16,300 bases of DNA from SYIM01 sp039800205 (lineage in GTDB: Bacteria; Pseudomonadota; Gammaproteobacteria; Burkholderiales; Burkholderiaceae_E): the NCBI GenBank assembly GCA_039800205.1, contig JBDLRB010000006.1, forward strand, positions 1 through 16,300, read 5' to 3'. The position numbers and the translations under genes were made by a program. Of the stretch, positions 1 to 8,400 are shown in pieces (positions within the stretch are counted from its first letter, which is position 1; each line of letters begins with the position of its first letter). The notes below the pieces were generated by a model, which saw only the letters and a program-made list of their open reading frames with translations, did not search any database and was not told where the DNA came from.

Positions 1-603
1 ATATCGATCCAGTTCGCTCCATTTGGCGACGGTGAGTGCTTGCGCCGTGAACTGGTTGAGGCGATGCTCGAGCGGGCCTGCCTCGCCGAACCCTGGCCGG
101 CGGATGCCCAGGCGTTCGCCGATCGGCTTCAGGAGGCGCGGCCGCGTCTCGCCCTGATCGGGCAAGAGCTGGCGCGTTGCGTCGGCGAGATCCTGGCCGA
201 GCACGCGGCCCTGGGCCGCAAGCTGACTGCAGCTCGGCAGTGGCCTGCGTTGCATCAGGATCTGACGCAGCAGGTCGCCGGTTTACTGCCTGCGCGTTTT
301 GTCTCAACGACCCCATGGGAGCGCTTGCGGCATCTACCGCGTTACCTGAAGGCCATCGCGCTGCGGATTGACAAGGTCCGCGAGGATCCGCAGCGCGATG
401 CCCAGCGCCAGGCCGAGCTCGCGCCACTTCTCCAGAATTTCAGCCGGGCGCGTGCACAGCGCAAGGGTCAGCTTGACCCGCGGCTGGAGGACTTTCGCTG
501 GCTGCTCGAGGAGCTGAGGGTGTCGCTGTTCGCGCAGACCCTGCGAACGCCGATGCCGGTGTCGGTCAAGCGGCTGCAGAAGGCCTGGGAGGGGCTTCGC
601 TAG
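1..603 (+). CDS. hrpA: ATP-dependent RNA helicase HrpA, C-terminal part (5' end outside window)
   Basis: The frame is open from the first base and ends at TAG 601-603, giving about 200 C-terminal residues of a much longer protein; HrpA is usually about 1300 residues. The segment is the carboxy-terminal domain found on bacterial HrpA proteins (DUF3418), not the helicase core. It shows the family's ending: a basic helix with RYLKAIALRIDK, then LEDFRWLLEELRVSLFAQ and the closing TPMPVSVKRLQKAWE. HrpA is a cytoplasmic DEAH-box RNA helicase; in Escherichia coli it acts in fimbrial mRNA processing and in rescue of stalled or collided ribosomes. No helicase motif falls within the window, so the call rests on this C-terminal signature. 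The gene converges on the AEC transporter, with 19 bp between stop codons. Confidence 0.88.
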   Translation: MSIQFAPFGDGECLRRELVEAMLERACLAEPWPADAQAFADRLQEARPRLALIGQELARCVGEILAEHAALGRKLTAARQWPALHQDLTQQVAGLLPARFVSTTPWERLRHLPRYLKAIALRIDKVREDPQRDAQRQAELAPLLQNFSRARAQRKGQLDPRLEDFRWLLEELRVSLFAQTLRTPMPVSVKRLQKAWEGLR

Positions 604-625
604 TTTGGGCCGGTCGCCCCAACTA
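601..625. repeat. Inverted repeat spanning both convergent stop codons
   Basis: The arms 601-610 and 616-625 can form a 10-bp stem with one T-C mismatch (606/620) and a 5-base loop (611-615). The left arm begins with the TAG stop of hrpA. The right arm ends with CTA, the complement of the AEC transporter stop. No T-tract follows on either strand, so this is not a classical intrinsic terminator. It may act as a bidirectional 3'-end hairpin for the two convergent genes. Confidence 0.5.
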
Positions 626-1564
626 CCGCAGGCCCGTGCCCCAGATCGCCAGGCTGACCGTGATCACCGACAAGGCTGTCCCGCCGACGATCGAGGCGCT
701 GATCGAGGGCACGGCCACGCCGTACCGCTGCGCCAGGATGAAACTGTTGCTCGCCGAGGGCAGCGTTGCGCAGACCACGCCGACTGCGGCGGCGAGTGGA
801 TCGACCGGTAACAGTCCGTAGAGCACAATCGCCGCGATCAGCGGATGAAGCAGCAGTTTGATCGCGATCAGCCCGTTGATCTCGCGGTTGATCTCGAGCG
901 AGCGCCCGCCGAGCGCCGCACCGATGGCGAAAAGCGCGCACGGACCCGCCGCAGCCGAGAGCAGGCGGGTGAAGTTCTCAGCCACTGAAGGCAGAGACAG
1001 TCCCGAAAGCGAGAAAAGGAGGCCTGCGCCGATCGACGCCACCATGGGCGAGCGCATCACGCTGCCAATGACCGCGAGTCTTGATCGACGCACACCGGCG
1101 ACCGTCTGAGCCGATTCGAGCAACAGCAGCGTGAAGGTGATCAGGATAAAGATGTCGCAAATCAGGACCAGCGCGACCGTTGGCAAGGTCTGCGCGCCCA
1201 ACTCTGCAAAGAGCGCCAACCCCAGATAGCCCCCGTTGCCGTGCGCCGCATTCAGCCCGAGGGCGGGCGCCTCTGCGGCCGAGCGTGGTGTGCCGGCCAG
1301 GACGCCTTTTCGAGCGAGAAAATAGGTGAGCCCGAAAACGGCAAATCCGGTGATGAGAAAGCCCCCCGCAAACGGCAGGTCAAGCAGTTCGGTGATGGGC
1401 CGAAGGCCCACCACGCGGAACAGCATGGCCGGCAAGGCGAACCAGAATACGAACGCATTGATCCCTTCGACGGCCCCCTTGGGCAAGAGCGATCGGGCTG
1501 AGGCGAGATAGCCACAGAAAACCAGGGCGAAGACCGGGAGGGTCACTTCGAGCACGTCGATCAT
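623..1564 (-). CDS. AEC (auxin efflux carrier) family transporter
   Basis: A 313-residue integral membrane protein of the AEC family (Pfam Mem_trans). Family members move small organic anions such as malate or malonate, or amino-acid-like compounds, across the inner membrane; the substrate here cannot be told. The protein opens MIDVLEVTLPVFALVFCGY and carries the early family motif around residues 35-50 (NAFVFWFALPAMLF). Hydrophobic segments follow along its whole length in the usual two five-helix halves, with Pro and Asn residues breaking helices (PSASNSFILA near the C terminus). The frame stays open upstream to about 1747, but the transporter homology begins at the ATG 1562-1564 and the upstream extension is basic and unstructured. 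No Shine-Dalgarno sequence precedes this ATG. A TACACT element lies 7 nt upstream, so the message may be leaderless. The gene is transcribed away from the propeller gene. Confidence 0.85.
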   Translation of the reverse strand: MIDVLEVTLPVFALVFCGYLASARSLLPKGAVEGINAFVFWFALPAMLFRVVGLRPITELLDLPFAGGFLITGFAVFGLTYFLARKGVLAGTPRSAAEAPALGLNAAHGNGGYLGLALFAELGAQTLPTVALVLICDIFILITFTLLLLESAQTVAGVRRSRLAVIGSVMRSPMVASIGAGLLFSLSGLSLPSVAENFTRLLSAAAGPCALFAIGAALGGRSLEINREINGLIAIKLLLHPLIAAIVLYGLLPVDPLAAAVGVVCATLPSASNSFILAQRYGVAVPSISASIVGGTALSVITVSLAIWGTGLR

Positions 1565-1689
1565 GGCGCGGAGTGTAGCCTTTTGCGGGATAATTGGCGC
1601 TGAGGTGAAGGCCCTGCGAAGTCCATGCAATCCGCGGCTTTCGAGCCCTCGCTGCGTTGGTAATCCTTCTCGATGTCCGGAGTCATCAA

Positions 1690-2715
1690 TTGAGCATTCA
1701 TGCGGGTCGGCGTGCATTCGCCGGGGCCTTGACCGGTGCGGCCGCAAGCGGAGGGTTGCTGGGTGTCCAGCCAGGCGCTGCGGCCCCTGCGCCCGGCTCG
1801 GCCGTGACGCCTCGGGAGCTGGTTTTCGTGCTCAACTCCCGCGACGAGAACGTGTCCCTGATCGATCAGCAGGAGCGCCGCGAGATCGGTCGTGTGACCG
1901 TTGGCAAGGAGCCCCACCACGTCTACCTCACGCCCGACCAACGCTCGGTGATCATCGCCAATGCGATGAGCGATGATCTGCATCTGCTGGACCCCGCGAC
2001 GGGTGCTGTGCAGCGCCGTATCGCGGCGATCGACGATCCCTACCAGATCGGCTATTCCAATGACTCCCGCTGGTTCGTCACGGCTGCGCTCCGGCTCAAT
2101 CGGGTGGATCTCTACCGGAACGAGGGGGGCGAGCTCCGAATCGCCAAGCGGCTCACGATCCCCAAGGCGCCCAGCCACCTCTGGTTCAACGCCGACAGTA
2201 CGATGGTCTTCGTGACCTTGCAGGACAGCGGCGAGGTCGTCGCAATCGATCTGAAGACCCTCGCTCCGGCCTGGAAAATGAGCACCGGCAAGCTCCCGGC
2301 CGGCATCATCGTTACACCGGATGACCGTCACCTGATGGTGGGTGTGATGGGTGAAGATTATGTGGATGTCATCGATTGGCGAAAGCGCACCCGTGTGCAA
2401 CGAATCGTTACCGCCAAGGGCGCGCACAACCTTCGTGGCCTGGGCGACGGTCGACACGTGTTCGTCACCAACCGGGTGGCCAACTCCGTTTCCATGATCG
2501 ATATGCAGGCGTTGAAACTGCTGTACTCCATCCCCGTTCGCGGAGGGCCCGACTGCATGGAGGTCACCGCCGACCGCAGTCTCATGTGGGTGACCCAGCG
2601 CTTTGCCCGGCAGGTCGCGATCGTCGATATCGCGGCGCGCAAGGTGGTCCAGACCATTCCGGTCGGGCGTTCGCCTCACGGTATCTACTTCCGTCATCGT
2701 GCGCCGCTTCTTTGA
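1690..2715 (+). CDS. Exported YncE/YVTN-type beta-propeller protein
   Basis: A 341-residue protein with an export signal followed by a seven-bladed-type propeller of YVTN repeats (YncE family). I chose the TTG at 1690 because GGAG (1679-1682) sits 7 nt upstream and because it gives a clean signal: twin arginines at 7-8 (GRRAFAG), a small-residue hydrophobic stretch, and an AAA site near residue 32. This resembles a Tat signal, though the -1 Ser/Thr and the Lys of the consensus are missing. Repeats are visible from about residue 38 (ELVFVLNSRDENVSLID), including PYQIGYSNDSRWFVTAA and VFVTNRVANSVSMID, and end with VVQTIPVGRSPHGIYF. Such propellers are periplasmic binding or scaffold proteins; no ligand can be assigned. 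An upstream TTG at 1657 would also be in frame but lacks a good ribosome site. It heads a run of four same-strand genes, and the deacetylase follows after 22 bp. Confidence 0.82.
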   Translation: MSIHAGRRAFAGALTGAAASGGLLGVQPGAAAPAPGSAVTPRELVFVLNSRDENVSLIDQQERREIGRVTVGKEPHHVYLTPDQRSVIIANAMSDDLHLLDPATGAVQRRIAAIDDPYQIGYSNDSRWFVTAALRLNRVDLYRNEGGELRIAKRLTIPKAPSHLWFNADSTMVFVTLQDSGEVVAIDLKTLAPAWKMSTGKLPAGIIVTPDDRHLMVGVMGEDYVDVIDWRKRTRVQRIVTAKGAHNLRGLGDGRHVFVTNRVANSVSMIDMQALKLLYSIPVRGGPDCMEVTADRSLMWVTQRFARQVAIVDIAARKVVQTIPVGRSPHGIYFRHRAPLL

Positions 2716-2737
2716 CTCCCCGTCCGGTGGGCCGGGT

Positions 2738-3535
2738 GTGTTGCGATTCAGAGGGGGGGCCCACGGACTCCTCCTGAGTCTGCTCGCGCTCCTCATGCCC
2801 GCGACGACGGCCGCGAGCGACGGGATGCCTTCGTGCAAGGGAACGGTCTATCTCACCCTCGATACGGGAAATATGCGGGATGCCGAGCGTATCGCCGACA
2901 TCCTCAATCGGCACCGCGTGCGAGCAACCTTTTTTCTCGCCAACGAACGAACCCCCCGGGGCGATTACTCGCTTGATCCGTCCTGGGCCGGGTACTGGCG
3001 CGCCCGCGTGGCCGAAGGGCATCGATTCGGCAGCCATACCTTCGATCATGTGTACTTTCGGTCGGTCCGGTCTGAGACGCAGCGCGCAGACCGTTTCGTT
3101 GCCCGCCCCGAGTTCGGGCCGCATGCGGGGCGGGATCAGATCTGGCAGGCGCCGCAGTTGTGCAGTGAGCTGAAGCGGGTGGATGAGCGACTGCGCGAGC
3201 TGACCGGGCGCGGTGTCGATCCCTGGTGGCGGGCGCCCGGGGGACGAGCGCCCGAGGCGGCGATGAGAGGTGCCGCTCAGTGTGGTTTCAGTCATGTGCA
3301 TTGGGCCGACGCGGGATTCCTGGGCGATGAGCTGCCCTCGGACCGATTTCCCAACGACCGCCTGCTGGCTCAGGCGCTTTCACGGATTCGCGGGGGCGAT
3401 ATCCTGATGGCTCACCTCGGCATCTGGTCGCGCAAGGATCCGTACGCGCCCATGCTCGATCCCCTGATTGCTGGGCTCAAGCGGAAAGGCTTCTGTTTTG
3501 AGACGCTGGACCGGCATCCAGCGTACCGCTCATGA
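2738..3535 (+). CDS. Secreted polysaccharide deacetylase family protein (NodB fold)
   Basis: A protein of about 265 residues with a signal peptide (hydrophobic LLLSLLALLMP, residues 11-21; likely cleavage after TTAA, about residue 26) and a NodB homology domain. These enzymes remove acetyl or similar groups from N-acetylated sugars in peptidoglycan, chitin-like or exopolysaccharide chains. Motif 1 reads TLDTG: Asp42 is the expected catalytic base, but the usual second Asp, a metal ligand, is Thr43. Motif 2 is HTFDH with the metal histidines His100 and His104. Motif 3 is RAPGG (Arg165). The final motif LMAHLG carries His226. The start is uncertain: GTG 2738 gives the best signal peptide, while GTG 2699 would overlap the propeller gene; neither has a strong ribosome site. 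A run of seven G (2753-2759) lies in the signal-peptide codons. The gene sits 22 bp after the propeller gene, so joint transcription is likely. Confidence 0.82.
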   Translation: MLRFRGGAHGLLLSLLALLMPATTAASDGMPSCKGTVYLTLDTGNMRDAERIADILNRHRVRATFFLANERTPRGDYSLDPSWAGYWRARVAEGHRFGSHTFDHVYFRSVRSETQRADRFVARPEFGPHAGRDQIWQAPQLCSELKRVDERLRELTGRGVDPWWRAPGGRAPEAAMRGAAQCGFSHVHWADAGFLGDELPSDRFPNDRLLAQALSRIRGGDILMAHLGIWSRKDPYAPMLDPLIAGLKRKGFCFETLDRHPAYRS

Positions 3536-3579
3536 GCGGATCGTGGCTTCGTACCATTCATCTCATTTCATGACACATC

Positions 3580-4524
3580 ATGTTTGACTGGTTGCTTCAG
3601 TGGATTGCCTGGTCGCAGCAAACCCTTCACGAGTCGCTGGTGCAGCCGCTGCTTTTTGAGCTGGGTCTGGCCCAGTTCTCGGAGCTTGCTTTCGATGCGC
3701 TCGAATGGGTGGTGATTGGTGTGATCGAGATGCTGCTTCTGGCGCTCATCCTGGGTTGGGCCGAGCGTCGCTGGCCCGCCGAGGCAGCGGCGGGGCGTCG
3801 GGCCTGGCGGGTGGATGTGCTCTACACCGGCCTGCAACGCCTCGGGGTGTTGCCGTTGCTGATGTTTGCCCTGTTCACGCCACTGGTGGACACCATCGAG
3901 GCGCAGGTCCGCCTGATGGGTCTGTCGCGGTTCCAGATTGATCAGGTCTGGCCGGGCTGGACGGATATCCCTTGGGTCAGTTTTCTGATGTATCTCGTCG
4001 TCCTGGACTTCGTTGACTACTGGATCCACCGTTTTCAGCATCGGTGGCAATGGTGGTGGTCGCTGCACGCCCTGCACCACAGTCAGACGCAGATGACCTT
4101 CTGGGCAGACGACCGCAATCACCTGATCGACGATCTCGTTCGGCATGCGATTTTTGCACTGGTCGCGCTGGCGATCGGTGTGCCGCCCGCGCACTTCATC
4201 GGGCTGGTCCTGGTTTCGCGCTTGCTCCAAAGCCTGCAGCATGCCAATCTGCGCTGGCATTTTGGTGCGGTGGGCGAGTGGCTGCTGGTCAGCCCGAGCT
4301 TCCATCGGCTGCACCATGCGATCGACTACGGGCACGATGGCCCGGCCCGGGGCTGCAATTTTGCGGTGCTGTTCCCCATCTGGGACCGCGTATTCGGTAC
4401 GGCTGACCCCAGGCTCGGATTCGTTCCAACGGGTATCCGGGATCAAGTCGAGGGACGAGACTACGGACAAGGGTGGTGGTCACAGCAGTGGCTGGGGGTG
4501 ATGCGAATGATTGGGCGCAACTAG
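3580..4524 (+). CDS. Sterol desaturase / fatty acid hydroxylase superfamily membrane protein
   Basis: A 314-residue integral membrane protein of the di-iron fatty acid hydroxylase superfamily. The eight-histidine signature is complete: HRFQH (His150, His154), HALHH (163, 166, 167) and HRLHH (242, 245, 246). These residues hold two irons that use O2 to hydroxylate or desaturate a lipid chain or sterol-like substrate at the membrane. Hydrophobic segments are seen at about 42-60, 86-103, 133-148 and 188-217, which fits four transmembrane helices with the His clusters on the cytoplasmic face. The true substrate is unknown; bacterial members act on hopanoids, carotenoids, ornithine lipids and fatty acids. 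The ATG at 3580 gives the expected start, but no good ribosome site precedes it. The next gene begins 12 bp after its stop, so the two are probably co-transcribed. Confidence 0.88.
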   Translation: MFDWLLQWIAWSQQTLHESLVQPLLFELGLAQFSELAFDALEWVVIGVIEMLLLALILGWAERRWPAEAAAGRRAWRVDVLYTGLQRLGVLPLLMFALFTPLVDTIEAQVRLMGLSRFQIDQVWPGWTDIPWVSFLMYLVVLDFVDYWIHRFQHRWQWWWSLHALHHSQTQMTFWADDRNHLIDDLVRHAIFALVALAIGVPPAHFIGLVLVSRLLQSLQHANLRWHFGAVGEWLLVSPSFHRLHHAIDYGHDGPARGCNFAVLFPIWDRVFGTADPRLGFVPTGIRDQVEGRDYGQGWWSQQWLGVMRMIGRN

Positions 4525-4536
4525 ACGGAGATACTC

Positions 4537-5337
4537 TTGAATTTCGGATTGATCATCATCGGCGACGAGATCTTGTCGGGTAAAAGACAGGACAAGCACT
4601 TTGCCCGGGTCGTCGAGTTGCTGAGCGCGAGGGGTCTGTCGCTCGATTGGGTGCGATACCTGGGGGACGACCGGGTGAGACTGGTGCGGGCACTCTCTGA
4701 AAGCTTCTCCTCGGGCGACGTCGTCTTCTCGTGCGGCGGCATTGGCGCGACGCCCGATGACCACACCCGGCAGGCGGCCGCGCAGGCGCTTGGGGTCGAC
4801 CTCACCTTGCATCCGGAGGCGCGCGAACTGATCACGCAGCGAACGCTCGAGATGGCGGCTCAGGGCAAGGCTCCGGCCGATCCTGACGCGCCTGAAAACC
4901 GCCAGCGCTTGAAGATGGGCGAGTTCCCGGACGGTGCAGCCATCATCCCCAATCCCTACAACCGAATCCCGGGTTTTGCGATCCGCCACCATTTTTTCGT
5001 ACCCGGTTTTCCCGTGATGGCCTGGCCCATGATCGAATGGGTCCTGGATGCCCAGTTTGCGCACCTGCATCACCGTGTGACGTCGGTTGAACGCGCCTGT
5101 CTGGTCCATGAACTCGCTGAATCCACGGTCACGCCCCTGATGGAGGCGATTCAGGCCGAGTTCGAGGGGGTCAAGGTGTTCAGTCTGCCTTCGGTCGGCG
5201 AGGGCGGCCAGCGGCGACACATCGAGCTGGGCGTCAGGGGGGGGCCGTCCGCGGTCGAAGGCGCCTATCAGCGACTGATCGAGGGCCTCAGACTGCTGGG
5301 TGGGATCCCGGTCGTGCTCGACGGCCCGACGACCTGA
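4537..5337 (+). CDS. Stand-alone MoaB/CinA-type molybdopterin-binding domain protein
   Basis: A 266-residue protein of the competence/damage-inducible protein A (CinA) N-terminal family, with the MoCF_biosynth fold shared by MoaB, Mog and MoeA. The start is TTG 4537, supported by GGAG (4527-4530) 6 nt upstream. The GDEILSG motif (residues 9-15) and the CGGIGATPDDHT loop (66-77) are the hallmark nucleotide/pterin-binding segments. The protein stops without the C-terminal nicotinamide-nucleotide amidase domain of full-length CinA. Full CinA proteins combine ADP-ribose pyrophosphatase and NMN deamidase activity; short forms like this are usually annotated only as molybdopterin-binding proteins and their role is unproven. 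No molybdenum cofactor gene is nearby. Its 12-bp distance from the desaturase gene suggests one transcript. A run of eight G (5237-5244) lies in the codons for the last third. Confidence 0.85.
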   Translation: MNFGLIIIGDEILSGKRQDKHFARVVELLSARGLSLDWVRYLGDDRVRLVRALSESFSSGDVVFSCGGIGATPDDHTRQAAAQALGVDLTLHPEARELITQRTLEMAAQGKAPADPDAPENRQRLKMGEFPDGAAIIPNPYNRIPGFAIRHHFFVPGFPVMAWPMIEWVLDAQFAHLHHRVTSVERACLVHELAESTVTPLMEAIQAEFEGVKVFSLPSVGEGGQRRHIELGVRGGPSAVEGAYQRLIEGLRLLGGIPVVLDGPTT

Positions 5338-5375
5338 CTGCCCGGCCAACCGGCCCGATCGGGCATCCGCCGCCT

Positions 5376-5408
5376 GCAAGCGCCCCCTCCGGTCGGGGTC
5401 TCGCTTGC
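5376..5408 (+). terminator. Hairpin between the CinA-like gene and the oxidoreductase
   Basis: Perfect 7-bp arms GCAAGCG (5376-5382) and CGCTTGC (5402-5408) enclose a second stem of CCCC (5384-5387) with GGGG (5395-5398) and a 7-base loop. Outer bases GCCT (5372-5375) and AGGC (5412-5415) can extend it past a small bulge. It lies 39 nt after the stop of the upstream gene and 45 nt before the next start. No T-run follows, so it may be a weak or Rho-assisted terminator, or a leader structure of the downstream gene. Confidence 0.45.
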
Positions 5409-5453
5409 CTGAGGCGACGAGCTGACTGAATATTGCACAGAGGAGGACCGCTG

Positions 5454-8400
5454 ATGAACAGTCCGTACGATTCCGTGCTGCGGCCCGTTGAGCTGGATGA
5501 CAAGTACCTTGCGCGGGAGGGCTCGGTCTATCTGACCGGCACTCAGGCACTCGTTCGGTTGCCCATGATGCAGCGTCGGCGTGATCAGTCGATGGGCCTC
5601 AACACGGCCGGCTACATCAGTGGCTATCGCGGCTCGCCCATCGGGGGCTACGACCAGGCGCTCTGGAAAGCAAGCCGCCACCTCGACGCGCATCACCTGA
5701 AGTTTGTTCCCGGGCTCAATGAAGACCTCGCCGCAACCGCGATCTGGGGCACCCAGCAGTTACGCTGCTTTCCGGGGGCACGATACGACGGGGTATTCGC
5801 GATCTGGTACGGCAAGGGGCCCGGTGTCGATCGGTCGGGGGATGCCTTCCGTCATGCCAATCAGGCCGGTACCAGTGCCCATGGAGGCGTTCTGGCCATC
5901 GCCGGCGACGATCACGGCGCGAAATCCTCAACCGTTGCTGCACAGACCGATCACATCTTTATTGCGGTCTCGATGCCGGTTCTGGCGCCGGCCACGGTCC
6001 AGGACTACCTGGACCTGGGTCTGCACGGCCTGGCCCTGTCTCGTTACGCAGGTCTTTGGGTCGGCTTCAAGTCCGTCACCGACTCGCTCGAAGCAGCGGG
6101 CATTGTGGACGCGAGCGACGATCGGGTACGAATCGTTTTGCCGGATGATTTTGCAATGCCCACCGGCGGACTGAATCTGCGTTGGCCTGAGGACTCCTTT
6201 CTGAAGCTCGAGGAGCGACTCGCCCGCTGGAAAATTCCAGCGGCGCGGGCGTATGCCCGGGCTAACCAGCTCGATCGCGTCGTGCTGGGGCGCCCGGCGG
6301 GCGAGGCCGCCCGACTGGGAATTGTCTCGACGGGCAAGAGCTGGCTCGACACCATGCAGGCGCTCGCCGATCTGGGCATTGATGATTCGGTGGCTCGGCG
6401 GATCGGTGTACGCGTCTACAAGGTCGCTATGCCCTGGCCGCTCGAGCCGCAGGGCATCCGGGCGTTCTGTGCCGGGTGTGCTGAGGTTCTGGTCATCGAG
6501 GAGAAGCGCGCGCTGATCGAGGCCCAGCTCAAGGAGGTGCTGTACACCGAGCGTGAACGCCCTGTCATCACTGGAAAGACGGCGCCCCACGGCGGGCCAC
6601 TGGTGCCCGAGGGCGGGGAACTGTCGCCATCGATTCTGGCCCGGGTCATCGCATCCCGGCTGCTTGCGCAGGACGTGCACATTGGAACGGGTGAGGCGGC
6701 AGGCGTGATGGACCGTGAGGTCGCGTCGCGGATGACCGACCGGCTGGACGTGCTCGACGCGGCTGAGGGGCGAACGGCCCGGGCTGTGGTCCCGATCGAG
6801 CGCATTCCCTATTTTTGCTCGGGCTGCCCGCACAATTCCTCGACCAAGGTGCCCGAGGGCTCGCGTGCCAACGCCGGCATTGGCTGCCACTACATGGCTC
6901 AGTGGATGGACCGCCGGACGGATACCTTCACCCAGATGGGGGGCGAGGGCATGACCTGGGTCGGCCAGGCCCCGTTTTCCGAGACCCCACACGTGTTTCA
7001 GAACATCGGTGACGGCACCTACTTTCACTCCGGTTCGCTCGCCATCCGCCATGCAGTCGCGACGCGCACGCCGATCACTTACAAGATCCTCTTCAACGAC
7101 GCGGTCGCCATGACGGGCGGCCAGCGCCATGATGGTCAGCTGACCCCGGATCGGATCGTTCGACAGATGCTTGCCGAGGGCGTCGAAAAGCTGGTCGTGG
7201 TGACCGATGAGCCCGACAAGTATCCTCAGGGCTACTTTCCAGCGGGTATTCCCGTCCATCACCGGAGCGAACTCGATGCGATTCAGCGCGACCTTCGCGG
7301 GTACCCGGGCGTATCGGTGCTCGTTTACGATCAGACCTGTGCCGCCGAGAAGCGCCGTCGCAGGAAGCGCGCTGAGTACCCGGACCCGGATCGACGAGCC
7401 TTCATCAACGAGGCCGTCTGCGAGGGGTGTGGCGATTGCGGCGTGCAGTCCAACTGTGTGTCGATCGAGCCGGTCGAGACCGAGTTCGGTCGAAAGCGCG
7501 CAATCAATCAGTCGTCCTGCAACAAGGATTTCTCCTGCGTCAGTGGTTTTTGCCCGAGCTTCGTGACTCTGGAGGGCGCGCGTCCTCGAAAGCCGCTTCG
7601 CAGTACCGTCGATACCGATGCGGGTGCGATGGCCTTGCCCGAGGTCGCGCCGCCCATGCTCGCTCCCGGCGCGGCCTACTCGATCCTCGTGACCGGAATC
7701 GGCGGCACCGGTGTGGTCACGATCGGGCAACTTCTGGGTATGGCGGCGCATCTCGAGGGTAAGGGGGTGACCGTCCTCGATATGGCTGGGCTTGCCCAGA
7801 AAAATGGTGCGGTGATGAGCTTTGTGCGGATCGCAGCGGATCAGGCCAGTCTGCACGCACCGCGGATCGGTACCGCCTCAGCCGATGCGGTTCTCGGCTG
7901 CGATCTGGTGGTCACTTCGGGTCGCGAGGCGCTGGCTCGGATGCAGACCGGGCGCACTCGGGTCGTCGCCAATGTGGCTCGGACCCCAACGGCTGACTTC
8001 ACTCGAAATGCGGACTGGCACTTCCCGCTTGGGCGGATGGAGCAGTCCGTGGTCGATGCGGTGGGACCGAAGGCGGTTGCGTTTGTCGACGCCACGCGCA
8101 TTGCGACGGGTCTATTGGGCGACGCGATTACGGTCAACCTGTTCATGTTGGGCTATGCCTGGCAGCTTGGACTCATTCCACTCTCTGCAGCCTCCATCGA
8201 GCGTGCGATCGAGCTGAACGAAGTTGCGATTGAGACCAACAAGGCCGCGTTTTTGTGGGGAAGGCGGGCTGCGGTTGATCCAGATCGGATCCAGGCCCTC
8301 GCACAACCGCCCCGGGCCCAAGCGGTGACCCATCGGTTGTCAGAGACGATCGACGAACTGATCGCGCGGCGGACTGATTTTCTGGCCGAATATCAGGACG

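Noticed and set aside
1561..2838. A 425-codon minus-strand frame over the propeller gene
   Set aside because: Antisense shadow: the + strand product has clear YVTN repeats and a ribosome site, while the minus product has no family features.
3568..5550. Two long minus-strand frames (3568-4470 and 4480-5550) over the desaturase and CinA-like genes
   Set aside because: Both mirror well-supported + strand genes, and their compositions (Gln, His, Arg, Pro rich) are typical of reverse-complement reading.
5928..7856. A 642-codon open frame on the minus strand inside the oxidoreductase gene
   Set aside because: It lies fully antisense to a clearly conserved enzyme, its translation shows no recognisable domain and is rich in His, Arg and Asp as expected from the complement of GC-biased codons.
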